64,000 bases of DNA from Sphingobacteriia bacterium 28-36-52. GTDB taxonomy: Bacteria; Bacteroidota; Bacteroidia; Chitinophagales; Chitinophagaceae. Below are positions 25,276 to 34,720 of this stretch, piece by piece. The stretch is taken from contig NCGN01000013.1 of NCBI GenBank assembly GCA_002281575.1, positions 62,001 to 126,000 of the forward strand. Reading direction: 5' to 3'. Both the position numbers and the translations under genes were made by a program. How positions within the stretch are numbered: the stretch's first letter is position 1; every line of letters starts with the position of its first letter. The notes under the pieces were generated by a model, which ran no database searches, had not been told where the DNA came from, and saw only the letters and a list, made by a program, of their open reading frames with translations.

Positions 25276-28245
25276 ATGAGAAGACTATTAACCCATTTCG
25301 GTCTGTCTGTCATTGCGCTTTTATTGAGTTTTTCAGTAATAGCTCAACAAACAACAACCGTTTCAGGCAGTGTAAAGAACGGAAAAACGAAGGAATTGCT
25401 TTCTGCAGTTTCAATTTCTGTTAAAGGTGGTACCGCGGGTACTTACACAGATGACAAAGGAAATTTCAAGTTCTCCACTGTTCAAAAACTTCCTTTTACC
25501 CTTGTAATTTCATCGGTGGGATACGCTGCTAAAGAAGTAGCTATCAAAGAAAATAACCAAGATGTTGTAGTTGAATTAGAGACAGCATTTACATTAGGTG
25601 ACGAAATAGTTGTTTCTGCTTCAAGGGTTCCTGAAAGAATTTTGGAATCACCTGTTTCTATTGAAAGAATCAGCACAGCTGCAATTCGTAATTCACCTTC
25701 AGCCAATTATTATGATATGATTGCCAACCTTAAAGGGGTTGACGTGGTATCTGCCAGTTTAACTTTCACCAGTGTTGGTACTCGCGGATTTAATAGCAGT
25801 GGTAACACGCGTTTAAATCAGATTGTAGATGGTATGGATAACCAAGCGCCAGGTTTAAACTTTTCTGTGGGTAACGTAATTGGTTTAACTGAATTAGATG
25901 TAGATAATATTGAGTTACTACAAGGTGCTTCATCTGCATTGTATGGCCCAGGTGGTACCAATGGTACTTTGTTAATCAACAGCAAGAGTCCATTTAAATA
26001 TCAAGGGTTAAGTTTCCAAATCAAATCGGGTATTAACCATGTAGACGGAAAGCAGCGTCCAAGATCTCCTTATTATGATTGGAGTGTTCGCTATGCTAAA
26101 AAGATTAATGAGAAATGGGCTTACAAAATGAATCTTCAGTTTGTGCAAGCTCAAGACTGGTTGGCTAATAATGACGGCAACTATTTAAGATCTCCGCTTT
26201 CTGCAAGTCCTAACGGAAATGTGGTTCCTGGATCTCGAATGACTGATCCTAACTACGATGGTATAAATACTTATGGTGATGAAACCAATGCAGATTTACG
26301 TGGTGCATTTGCTGGCGTTATTGCTGGCAATCCTTTTTTAGCATTGCTGCCTGCTGGAACTTTTCCTGGTATTTCAACACCTATTCCAATTCCTTCATCT
26401 GCGGTATTGGGAACTTTTGCTAATTCACCATTGTATGTTTCTAGAACTGGTTACAATGAGAATCAGGTAGTTGATCCTACAACACTAAATGTAAAATTGA
26501 GTGGTGCGTTGCACTATAAAATCAGTGATAAAATTGAAGCCATTGCTGCTGCTTATTGGGGAATGGGTAATACCGTTTACACAGGTAGTGATCGTTATGC
26601 TTTAAAAGACCTTAAAATGGGGCAGTATAAATTAGAGTTGAAAGCAAAAAACTGGTATGTAAGAGCTTACACCACTCGTGAAAATTCTGGAGGTTCTTTT
26701 AACTCAACTATTGCTACCCGTTTATTCAACGAAGCTTGGAGACCTAGTGCAACTGCATGGTATCCTCAGTTTGTTGGTGCAACAGTTGGTAACGCATCAA
26801 GTGGTGCTGTTGGTACTTATATTGGAGCCCTTGCTGCGGGGTATGCTGCTGGTTTAGGTGCTGGGTTAACGCCTACCGCTGCTTTAACTGCAGCTCAGGC
26901 TGCTGCTCCTGGAGTGGTTGCTGCAAACAGAATCAATATTTTAAATGGAGCTAGAACAGTTGCTGATGCTGGCCGTCCTACTGGATTCATTGGAAATAAT
27001 CCATTGTTCCAACAAATTGCAGGTACGCCAATTTCTCAAGGAGGTGGTTTGTTTGTTGATAGAACAACCCTTAAGAGTTTAGAAGCACAATACAATCTTT
27101 CTGATGATTTAGGTTTATCTGAAAAAGGTACCGACTTAATGATTGGAGGAAATATTCGTCAATTTGGATTGAACTCTCAGGGTACATTGTTTGCTGATAC
27201 TGCAGGTAACATCAATATCACTGAAACTGGTGCTTATTTGCAAATTTCTCAGAAAATGTTTGGGGATCGTTTAAAAGTTACCGCTTCTGGTCGTTACGAC
27301 AAGAATACCAACTTTAAAGGTCGTTTTACTCCAAGAGTTTCTGCTGTAATTAAACTTGCACAAGATCATAATTTACGTTTCTCTTATCAAACAGCTTACC
27401 GTTTCCCAACCACTCAAAACCAGTGGATTAACTTGTTAGTTGGTGGTGGTACTCGTTTGATGGGTGGTCTTCCTCAATTAAGAGATTTCTACAATTTCAA
27501 TGGCAATCCTGCTTACACTTTAGCTAGTGTTCAAGCATTTGGAGCAAGTGCATTAGCGGGTGCTCCAAACCCAGGTTTGTTGCAACAACAACAGTTTGGA
27601 GAATTTAAGCCTGAGTCTACCACTTCTTTTGAAGTTGGTTATAAGGGCCTAATTGGAAAGCGTTTATTAATAGACGTTTATGCATACCAAGCTAGATACA
27701 AAGATTTCTTAAGTGGAGTTACAGTTATTCAAGCTAGAGCTGGTTTACCTCCAAGTCCATTGAATGTATTAAATGCAAATACAAGAATAGCTTATAGCAT
27801 TTCTACCAATGCACCAGGATCAGTTGATGTGAAAGGATGGGGAGCTTCTTTAGAGTATTTGATACCTAGGAACTTCTCTATTAATGCCAATCTATATTCT
27901 GATGTAATTGGTGAATTACCTGTTGGATTTGTGTCTTATTTCAATACGCCAAAATATCGCTTTAATGCAGGTTTTGCAAACAGCGGTTTTGGAAAGGATA
28001 ATAAGTGGGGCTTTAATGTTACTTACAGATGGGTAGATAGCTTCAACTACGAAGGCACTTTTGCTGTTGGGCAAGTTCCTTCATACAATACAGTTGATGC
28101 AATGATTAGCCATAAATTGCCTAGTATTAAGTCTTTAATTAAAATAGGTGGTACCAATATCTTCAACAAATACTACTACAACGGATTTGGAAATATTCAA
28201 ATTGGTGGGTTGTATTATGTGAGCTTTGGTTGGAATGTATTTTAA
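25276..28245 (+). CDS. TonB-dependent receptor with carboxypeptidase-regulatory plug extension
   Basis: The 989-residue protein has a signal peptide (ending SFSVIAQQ), a carboxypeptidase-regulatory-like domain at about residues 28-105, a plug domain at about 110-235 (EIVVSASRVPERILESP ... GASSALYGPGGTNGTLLI), and a 22-strand type barrel ending in the usual aromatic final strand (YYVSFGWNVF). It imports a ligand across the outer membrane using TonB energy. No SusD-like partner is adjacent, so it is probably not a classical polysaccharide utilization system; a metal chelate, vitamin or other small ligand is possible. An alanine/glycine-rich insertion at about 515-560 lies within an extracellular loop. 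The ATG at 25276 is 146 bases from divergent purC. Confidence 0.9.
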   Translation: MRRLLTHFGLSVIALLLSFSVIAQQTTTVSGSVKNGKTKELLSAVSISVKGGTAGTYTDDKGNFKFSTVQKLPFTLVISSVGYAAKEVAIKENNQDVVVELETAFTLGDEIVVSASRVPERILESPVSIERISTAAIRNSPSANYYDMIANLKGVDVVSASLTFTSVGTRGFNSSGNTRLNQIVDGMDNQAPGLNFSVGNVIGLTELDVDNIELLQGASSALYGPGGTNGTLLINSKSPFKYQGLSFQIKSGINHVDGKQRPRSPYYDWSVRYAKKINEKWAYKMNLQFVQAQDWLANNDGNYLRSPLSASPNGNVVPGSRMTDPNYDGINTYGDETNADLRGAFAGVIAGNPFLALLPAGTFPGISTPIPIPSSAVLGTFANSPLYVSRTGYNENQVVDPTTLNVKLSGALHYKISDKIEAIAAAYWGMGNTVYTGSDRYALKDLKMGQYKLELKAKNWYVRAYTTRENSGGSFNSTIATRLFNEAWRPSATAWYPQFVGATVGNASSGAVGTYIGALAAGYAAGLGAGLTPTAALTAAQAAAPGVVAANRINILNGARTVADAGRPTGFIGNNPLFQQIAGTPISQGGGLFVDRTTLKSLEAQYNLSDDLGLSEKGTDLMIGGNIRQFGLNSQGTLFADTAGNINITETGAYLQISQKMFGDRLKVTASGRYDKNTNFKGRFTPRVSAVIKLAQDHNLRFSYQTAYRFPTTQNQWINLLVGGGTRLMGGLPQLRDFYNFNGNPAYTLASVQAFGASALAGAPNPGLLQQQQFGEFKPESTTSFEVGYKGLIGKRLLIDVYAYQARYKDFLSGVTVIQARAGLPPSPLNVLNANTRIAYSISTNAPGSVDVKGWGASLEYLIPRNFSINANLYSDVIGELPVGFVSYFNTPKYRFNAGFANSGFGKDNKWGFNVTYRWVDSFNYEGTFAVGQVPSYNTVDAMISHKLPSIKSLIKIGGTNIFNKYYYNGFGNIQIGGLYYVSFGWNVF

Positions 28246-28265
28246 CTAAAAGTCTAATAATTTAT

Positions 28266-28302
28266 AAAAAACCCTCTCGTTTAAAACTCGGGAGGGTTTT
28301 TT
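28266..28302 (+). terminator. Terminator after TonB receptor
   Basis: AAAAACCCTCTCG pairs with CGGGAGGGTTTTT (one G-T pair) around a loop of about 10 bases, followed by T-rich sequence, 20 bases after the receptor stop. The T tract at its end overlaps the -33 TTTG of the pdhB promoter. Confidence 0.85.
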
Positions 28303-28332
28303 GGTTTTATATAGGTTTATCTTCTATTTTTG
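28300..28332 (+). promoter_or_regulatory. Promoter of pdhB
   Basis: TTTG at 28300-28303 and TATTTTTG at 28325-28332 are separated by 21 bases, a good two-part fit to the Bacteroidota housekeeping pattern. The ATG of pdhB is 23 bases further, giving a short leader. Confidence 0.6.
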
Positions 28333-28355
28333 TGCTCATTTTAAAATAACTGATT

Positions 28356-29342
28356 ATGCGATCAATAGCGTTTAGAGAAGCCCTTCGTGAAGCCATGAGT
28401 GAGGAAATGAGAAGAGACGAGAAGGTATTCTTGATGGGTGAAGAAGTTGCCCAATACAATGGAGCTTACAAAGTAAGTCAGGGAATGCTGGCTGAATTTG
28501 GGGATAAGCGTGTTATTGATACCCCTATTGCAGAACTTGGATTTACTGCAGTAGCTGTAGGTGCTGCACAGAATGGGTTGAGACCTGTGGTAGAATTCAT
28601 GACTTGGAACTTTGCTGTATTAGCAATGGATCAAATTTTGAATACGGCTTCAAAAATGCTTGCAATGAGCGGTGGTCAAATTGGCTGTCCAATTGTTTTT
28701 AGAGGGCCTAATGGTAGTGCTGGTCAATTAGGTGCACAGCACTCAACTGCATTTGAAAGTTATTATGCCAATATTCCTGGTTTAAAAGTGGTTTCTCCTT
28801 CTAATGGATATGATGCTAAGGGGCTTTTAAAGCAAGCAATCCGTTTTGAAGAAGATCCAGTTATGTTCATGGAAAGTGAAGTGATGTACGGTGATAAATC
28901 TGAAGTGCCAGATGAGGAATATTATATTCCATTAGGTAAAGCCGATGTAAAAAGACAAGGATCAGATGTCACTATTGTGTCTTTTAATAAAATGATGAAA
29001 GTGGCTTTAGGAGCTGCTGAAGAATTAGCTAAAGAAGGGGTAAGTGCTGAAGTAATCGATTTAAGAACCATTAGACCTTTAGATTGGATGACTATATTAG
29101 AAAGCGTTAAGAAGACCAACCGCTTAGTAATAATTGAAGAACAGTGGCCTTTTGCTTCTATTTCATCTGAAATTAGTTATAGAATTCAAAAAGAAGGTTT
29201 TGATTATTTAGATGCGCCAATAAGAAGAATTACTAGTGCTGATGCGCCAATGCACTATGCACCAAATTTAACTGCATTAGCAATACCAGATATTAGTAGA
29301 ACAGTTAAATTGGTTAAAGAAGTGATGTATATGAAAAAATAA
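28356..29342 (+). CDS. pdhB: Pyruvate dehydrogenase E1 component, beta subunit
   Basis: This 328-residue protein is the beta half of a heterotetrameric E1 that decarboxylates pyruvate with thiamine diphosphate. Family segments are REALREAMSEEM at residue 4, VFLMGEEVAQYNGAYKVSQG near 26, DTPIAELGFTAVAVGAA near 55, FMTWNFAVLAMDQI near 84, and VVSPSNGYDAKGLLK near 147. The thiamine-facing glutamate is in the GEEVAQ segment. The alpha subunit is not next to it, so the complex genes are scattered in this genome. A related branched-chain E1 beta is the main alternative; the spacing and sequence favour PdhB. It has its own promoter and a hairpin 19 bases after the stop. Confidence 0.9.
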   Translation: MRSIAFREALREAMSEEMRRDEKVFLMGEEVAQYNGAYKVSQGMLAEFGDKRVIDTPIAELGFTAVAVGAAQNGLRPVVEFMTWNFAVLAMDQILNTASKMLAMSGGQIGCPIVFRGPNGSAGQLGAQHSTAFESYYANIPGLKVVSPSNGYDAKGLLKQAIRFEEDPVMFMESEVMYGDKSEVPDEEYYIPLGKADVKRQGSDVTIVSFNKMMKVALGAAEELAKEGVSAEVIDLRTIRPLDWMTILESVKKTNRLVIIEEQWPFASISSEISYRIQKEGFDYLDAPIRRITSADAPMHYAPNLTALAIPDISRTVKLVKEVMYMKK

Positions 29343-29360
29343 GTTTCAATATATTTTTGC

Positions 29361-29384
29361 AAAGCCCGAAGTTATTCGGGCTTT
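29361..29384 (+). terminator. Hairpin after pdhB
   Basis: AAAGCCCGAA and TTCGGGCTTT form a perfect 10-base-pair stem with a GTTA tetraloop. The downstream T tract is poor (GCTGTTT), so it may terminate weakly or also act as a 5' element of the TonB receptor gene that starts 16 bases further. Confidence 0.65.
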
Positions 29385-29400
29385 GCTGTTTAATACCGTT

Positions 29401-31476
29401 ATGAAATCTAGTATAAAGAAAATTGCAGTTGTTTTATTAATGACGCTTTCATATAAAATCACGGAGGCACAGGATACCTTGTTTAATAAAGAGTTGCCTT
29501 TAAAAGATGTGGTGGTAACAGCATTTAATGCGCGTATTAAATGGAAAGAAACCCCAGCTGCAATATCAATTTTAAATAAGCAAGCTTTCATGCAGTTTTC
29601 TCCTGCCTCTATATTGCCCGCTCTCAATTTGGTGGCAGGCGTTAGAATGGAAGAACGTTCTCCGGGCAGTTATCGATTATCTGTCAGAGGCAGTTTGTTG
29701 CGATCTCCATTTGGTATAAGAAATGTAAAAGTATATTGGAATAATATACCTTTTTCTGATGCAACGGGTAATACTTATCTAAACCTGATTGACCCTTCTA
29801 TAATTGATCAAGTTGAAGTTGCAAAAGGTCCAGCTTCGAGTATGTATGGTGCTGGTACTGGAGGAGTATTTTTACTAAAACAGGATATTTCTTTTTCTGA
29901 AGAACAAAAACAAGCAGCTTCCCTGGTTCTAACAGGAGGATCTTTTGGGTATAATCAACAACAGATTCAATTAATCAAAAGTACCCCTCATTTTACTTCT
30001 CGTTTACAATTGCATCGTTTGCAATCAGACGGATATAGGGAACAATCCAATTTAAACAGAACAGGAATTGCTTGGCATACTGGGTACAAACTTGCTAAAC
30101 ATGTAATGAAGGCTGGTGTTTTTTATACGCAATTACATTATCAAACACCTGGTGGTATAACAGCTGCTCAAATGCTGGCAAACCCTCGTTTGTCTAGGCA
30201 AGCAACTCCCACTTTGCCAAGTGCCATTGAGCAAAAAGCAGCCATTCAAAATAATACAATTTGGTTAGGAGTGCAGGATAACTATCAAATTAATGAACAA
30301 CAATTAATTACAAGTTTTGTAACATTTAATCAAACCAATTTCACCAATCCATTTATCACGAATTATGAAAAAAGAATTGAATTGAATTTAGCTGCAGGAA
30401 TTCAATGGATACTTCAGCCAAAATCCAATTTTAATAAATGGCAATGGATAATAGGTACAGAATACTTGGTAAACGAATCTGCAATAAAAAATTATGCAAA
30501 CAATAAAGGAGTTGCTGGCCCTATTCAAGCGGATGATATTGTTTATACACGACAAGGATTCCTGTTTACTCAATGGAGTTATAAGCCTACGCAAAAGCTA
30601 TTACTGAATGCTGGACTAAGTTTAAATCAACAACTGTATGAATTCAAATCTTTACTATTAATGAACCAGCCGCTCATGAATAGGAAAATACAATCGCCTA
30701 TTAGCCCAAGGCTTACGTTGAATTATAAGTTGAATGCGAACTTGAATATTTACGGAATTATTGCAAGAGGATTTTCGGCTCCAAGTTTGGCAGAAATTAG
30801 ACCATCAGATGGTAATTTTTATCCGCAATTAAATGCAGAACAAGGGTGGAATGCAGAGATTGGAATTAAAGGTGGGTTTCTTAATGATCAAATACAAGTA
30901 GACTTGTCTTATTATTCTTTTCAACTAAAGAATGCGATAGTAAGAAGAAACGATTTAAATGGAAATGAATATTTTATAAACGCAGGTGCAACTAAGCAAA
31001 ATGGACTTGAAGCTATGATAAAATATTTACTGGTACGGCCCTCTAAAGAGAAAAAATACAGCCTTGATTTTACCAATTCATTTAGTTTTCAACCGTATCG
31101 ATTTACCAATTATCAACAGGGGAATACCGTATTTAATGGCAATCCTATAACAGGGGTGCCGAAATATATTTGGGTATCAACAATAAACTTTGCTCATAAA
31201 AACGGTTGGACATTTAATATTACCGCCAACTTAACCAGTAAAATATCATTGAATGATGCTGCAACAGTTTATGCAGAAGGGTATGAATTATTACAAACGA
31301 AATTAGCTAAGCAAATTAAATGGAAGCAGTATCAGTTTCAGTTATTTGCAGGAGCAGATAATTTGTTAAACCAAACATTTAGCTTGGGTAATGATATTAA
31401 TGCAGTTGGGAATAGGTACTTTAATCCAGCCCAGCTGCGTAATGGTTATATGGGTATCAGAATCAATTTGCAATGA
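29401..31476 (+). CDS. TonB-dependent receptor
   Basis: From the ATG at 29401 this gene encodes 691 residues with a signal peptide (KKIAVVLLMTLSYKITEAQ), a plug domain (about 30-165, with RMEERSPGSYRLSVRGSLL and VEVAKGPASSMYGAGTGGV) and a barrel ending in YMGIRINLQ. The longest frame starts at a TTG at 29383 inside the loop-distal part of the preceding hairpin, which is unlikely as a start. It lacks the carboxypeptidase-regulatory extension seen in the other receptor in this window, so it is the ordinary siderophore/vitamin type. The ligand is not predictable. It starts 58 bases after pdhB; a receiver-AAA regulator follows in the same direction. Confidence 0.88.
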   Translation: MKSSIKKIAVVLLMTLSYKITEAQDTLFNKELPLKDVVVTAFNARIKWKETPAAISILNKQAFMQFSPASILPALNLVAGVRMEERSPGSYRLSVRGSLLRSPFGIRNVKVYWNNIPFSDATGNTYLNLIDPSIIDQVEVAKGPASSMYGAGTGGVFLLKQDISFSEEQKQAASLVLTGGSFGYNQQQIQLIKSTPHFTSRLQLHRLQSDGYREQSNLNRTGIAWHTGYKLAKHVMKAGVFYTQLHYQTPGGITAAQMLANPRLSRQATPTLPSAIEQKAAIQNNTIWLGVQDNYQINEQQLITSFVTFNQTNFTNPFITNYEKRIELNLAAGIQWILQPKSNFNKWQWIIGTEYLVNESAIKNYANNKGVAGPIQADDIVYTRQGFLFTQWSYKPTQKLLLNAGLSLNQQLYEFKSLLLMNQPLMNRKIQSPISPRLTLNYKLNANLNIYGIIARGFSAPSLAEIRPSDGNFYPQLNAEQGWNAEIGIKGGFLNDQIQVDLSYYSFQLKNAIVRRNDLNGNEYFINAGATKQNGLEAMIKYLLVRPSKEKKYSLDFTNSFSFQPYRFTNYQQGNTVFNGNPITGVPKYIWVSTINFAHKNGWTFNITANLTSKISLNDAATVYAEGYELLQTKLAKQIKWKQYQFQLFAGADNLLNQTFSLGNDINAVGNRYFNPAQLRNGYMGIRINLQ

Positions 31477-31500
31477 TTAACTTCGTAAATAAACCAAAAT

Positions 31501-32652
31501 ATGGCTTCCATACTAATTATTGATGATGAAAGAGCTATTCGGAATGTTTTAAAAGACATTTTGAATAATGAAGGTTATACAACCGATGAAGCAACAGATG
31601 GAGAGGAGGGGTTGAAAAAGTTTAAATCTAGTAGTTTTGATTTAGTGCTCTGCGATATTAAAATGCCTAAGATTGATGGTATAGAATTTTTGCAAAAAGC
31701 GAAAGAGATAAATGCCGATGTGCCTATTATTATTATTAGTGGCCATGGTAATATAGAAACAGCTGTAGACGCGGTTAAGAAAGGTGCATTTGATTATATA
31801 GCCAAGCCACCTGATTTAAATAGGTTGTTGATTACGATTAGAAATGCCATGGATAAAAATAGTTTGGTGAAGGAAACCAAAGTATTAAAGAAAAAAGTGG
31901 CAGGTATTCAAGAAATCATTGGACAATCAGCTCCAATTATCAAAATTAAAGAAACCATTGAGAAAGTAGCAGCAACAGATGCTCGAGTTTTAGTAACAGG
32001 TGAAAATGGCAGTGGTAAGGAACTGGTAGCAAGATGGTTGCATGAAAAAAGTAATAGAGCTACTGGAACATTGATTGAAGTGAATTGTGCTGCTATTCCT
32101 GCAGAATTAATAGAGAGTGAATTATTTGGGCATGAAAAGGGATCCTTTACTTCTGCCATAAAACAAAGGATTGGAAAATTTGAACAGGCCAATGGGGGTA
32201 CACTGTTTTTAGATGAAATTGGCGATATGAGTTTGAGTGCTCAGGCCAAAGTGCTGAGGGCTTTGCAAGAGGGTAAAATAACTAGGGTAGGGGGAGATAA
32301 AGAAATAGCGGTAGACGTTCGTGTAGTAGCTGCAACCAATAAAGATTTATTGAAAGAAGTTGAAGAGAAGAATTTTCGATTAGACTTATACCATCGGTTA
32401 GGGGTGATTTTAATTCATGTTCCTTCTTTAAATGATAGAAGAGAAGACATACCGTTGCTGGTCAATCACTTTTTAGCAGATATAGCAAAGGATTATGGGC
32501 AGGCTCCAAAAACTATAGCTAATAATGCATTAGAGCTGTTGAAAAAACATAATTGGACGGGTAATATTAGAGAGTTGAGAAATGTGGTAGAGCGGTTGAT
32601 TATATTATCTGGAAAGGAGATATTGGCAGAAGACGTAAAAAATTATATTTAG
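31501..32652 (+). CDS. Receiver-AAA+ sigma-54-activator-like regulator without DNA-binding domain
   Basis: The 383-residue protein has a receiver domain (D52 in LCDIKMP, K102 in IAKPP) and a sigma-54-interaction AAA+ domain. Walker A is GENGSGKE (167-174), Walker B is GGTLFLDE (232-239), and the sensor regions (LYHRLGVILI, NWTGNIREL) are intact. Two oddities: the loop that contacts sigma-54, normally GAFTGA, reads GSFTSA (214-219), and the protein ends just after the AAA+ domain, without the Fis-type helix-turn-helix. The natural TAG stop and a normal gap before the next gene argue against a recent frameshift. I recall similar HTH-less forms in other Bacteroidota, so this may be a family with its own mode of action. 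Confidence 0.88.
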   Translation: MASILIIDDERAIRNVLKDILNNEGYTTDEATDGEEGLKKFKSSSFDLVLCDIKMPKIDGIEFLQKAKEINADVPIIIISGHGNIETAVDAVKKGAFDYIAKPPDLNRLLITIRNAMDKNSLVKETKVLKKKVAGIQEIIGQSAPIIKIKETIEKVAATDARVLVTGENGSGKELVARWLHEKSNRATGTLIEVNCAAIPAELIESELFGHEKGSFTSAIKQRIGKFEQANGGTLFLDEIGDMSLSAQAKVLRALQEGKITRVGGDKEIAVDVRVVAATNKDLLKEVEEKNFRLDLYHRLGVILIHVPSLNDRREDIPLLVNHFLADIAKDYGQAPKTIANNALELLKKHNWTGNIRELRNVVERLIILSGKEILAEDVKNYI

Positions 32653-32695
32653 CAAAACATTATATTTAATTATTTAGCATTGTATTTGAAATAGA

Positions 32696-32703
32696 TACAT
32701 TTG
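32696..32703 (+). promoter_or_regulatory. -7 element upstream of signal peptidase gene
   Basis: TACATTTG matches TAnnTTTG and lies 19 bases before the ATG of the signal peptidase gene, in an AT-rich intergenic stretch. I do not see a well-spaced -33 partner. Confidence 0.45.
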
Positions 32704-32722
32704 TTTAAACTAAAACCGTTTT

Positions 32723-34231
32723 ATGGGCTTAGCGTTATTTATTATAGGAACATTAGGTTGGCATATTGGAATGTATGGCATGTTTAAGAAAGCTGGTATT
32801 GATGCTTGGAAAGCCTTTATCCCTTTTTATAATACATGGGAAATTGTGCAGAAAGCAGAAATTAAGCGTTTTTGGTTTTGGTTACAGCTTATACCTATAG
32901 CAGGTCAGTTTATTACAATTTGGATTACTATCATTTTTGTAATGAATTTTAAAAAAGTCTCGGTTCCTGCACATGCTGCTGTAGTTTTTTTCCCTTTTAT
33001 TTATTTCCCTTATTTGGGTTTTTCTGAAAAAGAAAAATGGCATGGGCCTCAAACTTTAAATCATTACCACAAACCTGCTTCACGAGAGTGGATTGATGCA
33101 GGAGTATTTGCAGTTGTAGCGGCTACTATCATTAGAACATTTGTGTTTGAAGCCTATGTAATACCAACAGAAAGTATGGAGAAGAGTTTGTTGGTGAACG
33201 ACTTTTTGTTTGTAAGTAAAATGAGTTATGGTCCAAGAGTTCCTCAAACGCCTGTTTCTTTTCCTTTTGTGCACAATATCATGCCATTCAGCTTAACCGC
33301 TCCGTCATATATTAAAGAGGTTCAGTTGCCATATAAAAGATTACCTGCTTTAACAACAGTGAAAAGAAACGATGCAGTTGTTTTTAATTTTCCAGCTGGC
33401 GATACCATCATTAACTTGCCTGAATTTGGGAGTAAAATAACGTATTACGAAGTCTTGCGCAGTAGCCAGTTTAAGGGGAATAGAGATGCCTTATTAGCAG
33501 AGTATCCCATATTGGTACACCCAATGGACAAAACAGATAATTATATCAAACGCTGTGTTGCAGTGCCTGGCGATGTGCTGGAGATTAAAAATGCAGATTT
33601 ATTTATCAATGGAAATCCTGCTGATTTACCAGGAGGTGCTCAAACGGATTATATTGCAACAACTAGTGGATCGGGTTTTTCTGACGAGTTTTTACAAGAC
33701 GAGTTAGGTATTGATTTAGAAAACAATAACGGTAATTTTTCTCCAGGTCCAGATAGTAAAACCTATATTTTCAATATTACTGCAGAGGCTGCTGAAAAAG
33801 TAAAAAAATATCCTGGTGTTCTTTCTTTAACTAAGTATGTAGATACCAATGTGGGAATGTTTTTCCCGAACGACGAAGCTAATTTTCCTTGGACATTAGA
33901 TAATTACGGACCAATAACCATTCCTCAAAAAGGGAAAGCAATTGGGTTGAATCAGAACAATATTTCCTTGTATCGCAGGTTAATCACGGTTTATGAGCAC
34001 AATATTTTAGAAGAAAAAGAGGGTCAATTCATTATTAATGGCAAAGTGGTAAATAGTTATACACCTCAATACAATTATTATTGGATGATGGGAGACAACC
34101 GACATAGAAGTCAAGACAGTCGTTTCTGGGGCTTTGTTCCTGAAACACATATAGTTGGTAAAGCCTCTTTAATTTGGTTTAGCTGGAATAAAGGGCCAAG
34201 ATGGGATAGATTATTTAAAGTGATTCAATAA
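32723..34231 (+). CDS. lepB: Signal peptidase I, long Bacteroidota form
   Basis: This 502-residue inner-membrane protease cuts signal peptides from exported proteins. The catalytic dyad is S151 in PTESMEKS and K276 in NYIKRCVAVPGD, and the late box GDNRHRSQDSRFWG lies near residue 455. It differs from E. coli LepB (324 residues) by an N-terminal membrane region with about three helices (residues 1-100) before the usual helix at 124-142, and by a large insertion between the dyad residues (about 125 residues) and a further one after. Such large forms are usual in this phylum as far as I recall. It is followed after 5 bases by cytidine deaminase and likely co-transcribed. Confidence 0.93.
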   Translation: MGLALFIIGTLGWHIGMYGMFKKAGIDAWKAFIPFYNTWEIVQKAEIKRFWFWLQLIPIAGQFITIWITIIFVMNFKKVSVPAHAAVVFFPFIYFPYLGFSEKEKWHGPQTLNHYHKPASREWIDAGVFAVVAATIIRTFVFEAYVIPTESMEKSLLVNDFLFVSKMSYGPRVPQTPVSFPFVHNIMPFSLTAPSYIKEVQLPYKRLPALTTVKRNDAVVFNFPAGDTIINLPEFGSKITYYEVLRSSQFKGNRDALLAEYPILVHPMDKTDNYIKRCVAVPGDVLEIKNADLFINGNPADLPGGAQTDYIATTSGSGFSDEFLQDELGIDLENNNGNFSPGPDSKTYIFNITAEAAEKVKKYPGVLSLTKYVDTNVGMFFPNDEANFPWTLDNYGPITIPQKGKAIGLNQNNISLYRRLITVYEHNILEEKEGQFIINGKVVNSYTPQYNYYWMMGDNRHRSQDSRFWGFVPETHIVGKASLIWFSWNKGPRWDRLFKVIQ

Positions 34232-34236
34232 CTGGG

Positions 34237-34716
34237 ATGAAAGAAATCGTATTCCAATATCAAATGCTAGAAAACGCATCTTCTCTTTCTACAGAAGATG
34301 CCCATTTATTATTATTGGCAAGAGAAGCTACTTCAAAAGCATATGCGCCTTATTCTGAATTTCAAGTTGGGGCAGTAGCAATGCTGAGCAATGGAGAAAC
34401 AATTGAAGGTACCAATCAGGAAAATGCCAGTTACCCTGTTGGTATTTGTGCTGAAAGGGTATTATTGTCTGCTGTATCTTCTTTATATAATGGTGTGGCA
34501 ATTAAAACCATAGCTATTAGTTGCCATAATTTAAAAGGAGAAAGTAAAAATCCGGTAAGCCCATGTGGCCTATGTCGCCAAAGCTTATTAGAGCAAACTT
34601 TGAGACAGGCTCAACCCATCAAATTAATTTTAAGTGGAATGGAAGGAGTAGTTTATGTGTTAGAAGATGCAGCTTCATTGTTGCCACTTAGTTTTACCGC
34701 TAACGATATGAAATAG
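34237..34716 (+). CDS. cdd: Cytidine deaminase
   Basis: This 159-residue cytoplasmic enzyme turns cytidine and deoxycytidine into uridine forms for pyrimidine salvage. The zinc site is C71 and E73 in CAERVLL with C110 and C113 in PCGLCRQ; E73 is the proton shuttle. Other family marks are YAPYSEFQVGA near residue 36 and NQENASYPVGICAE near 60. It is the short homotetrameric class. It lies 5 bases after the signal peptidase gene and converges with the sterol desaturase gene. Confidence 0.95.
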   Translation: MKEIVFQYQMLENASSLSTEDAHLLLLAREATSKAYAPYSEFQVGAVAMLSNGETIEGTNQENASYPVGICAERVLLSAVSSLYNGVAIKTIAISCHNLKGESKNPVSPCGLCRQSLLEQTLRQAQPIKLILSGMEGVVYVLEDAASLLPLSFTANDMK

Positions 34717-34720
34717 CCCC

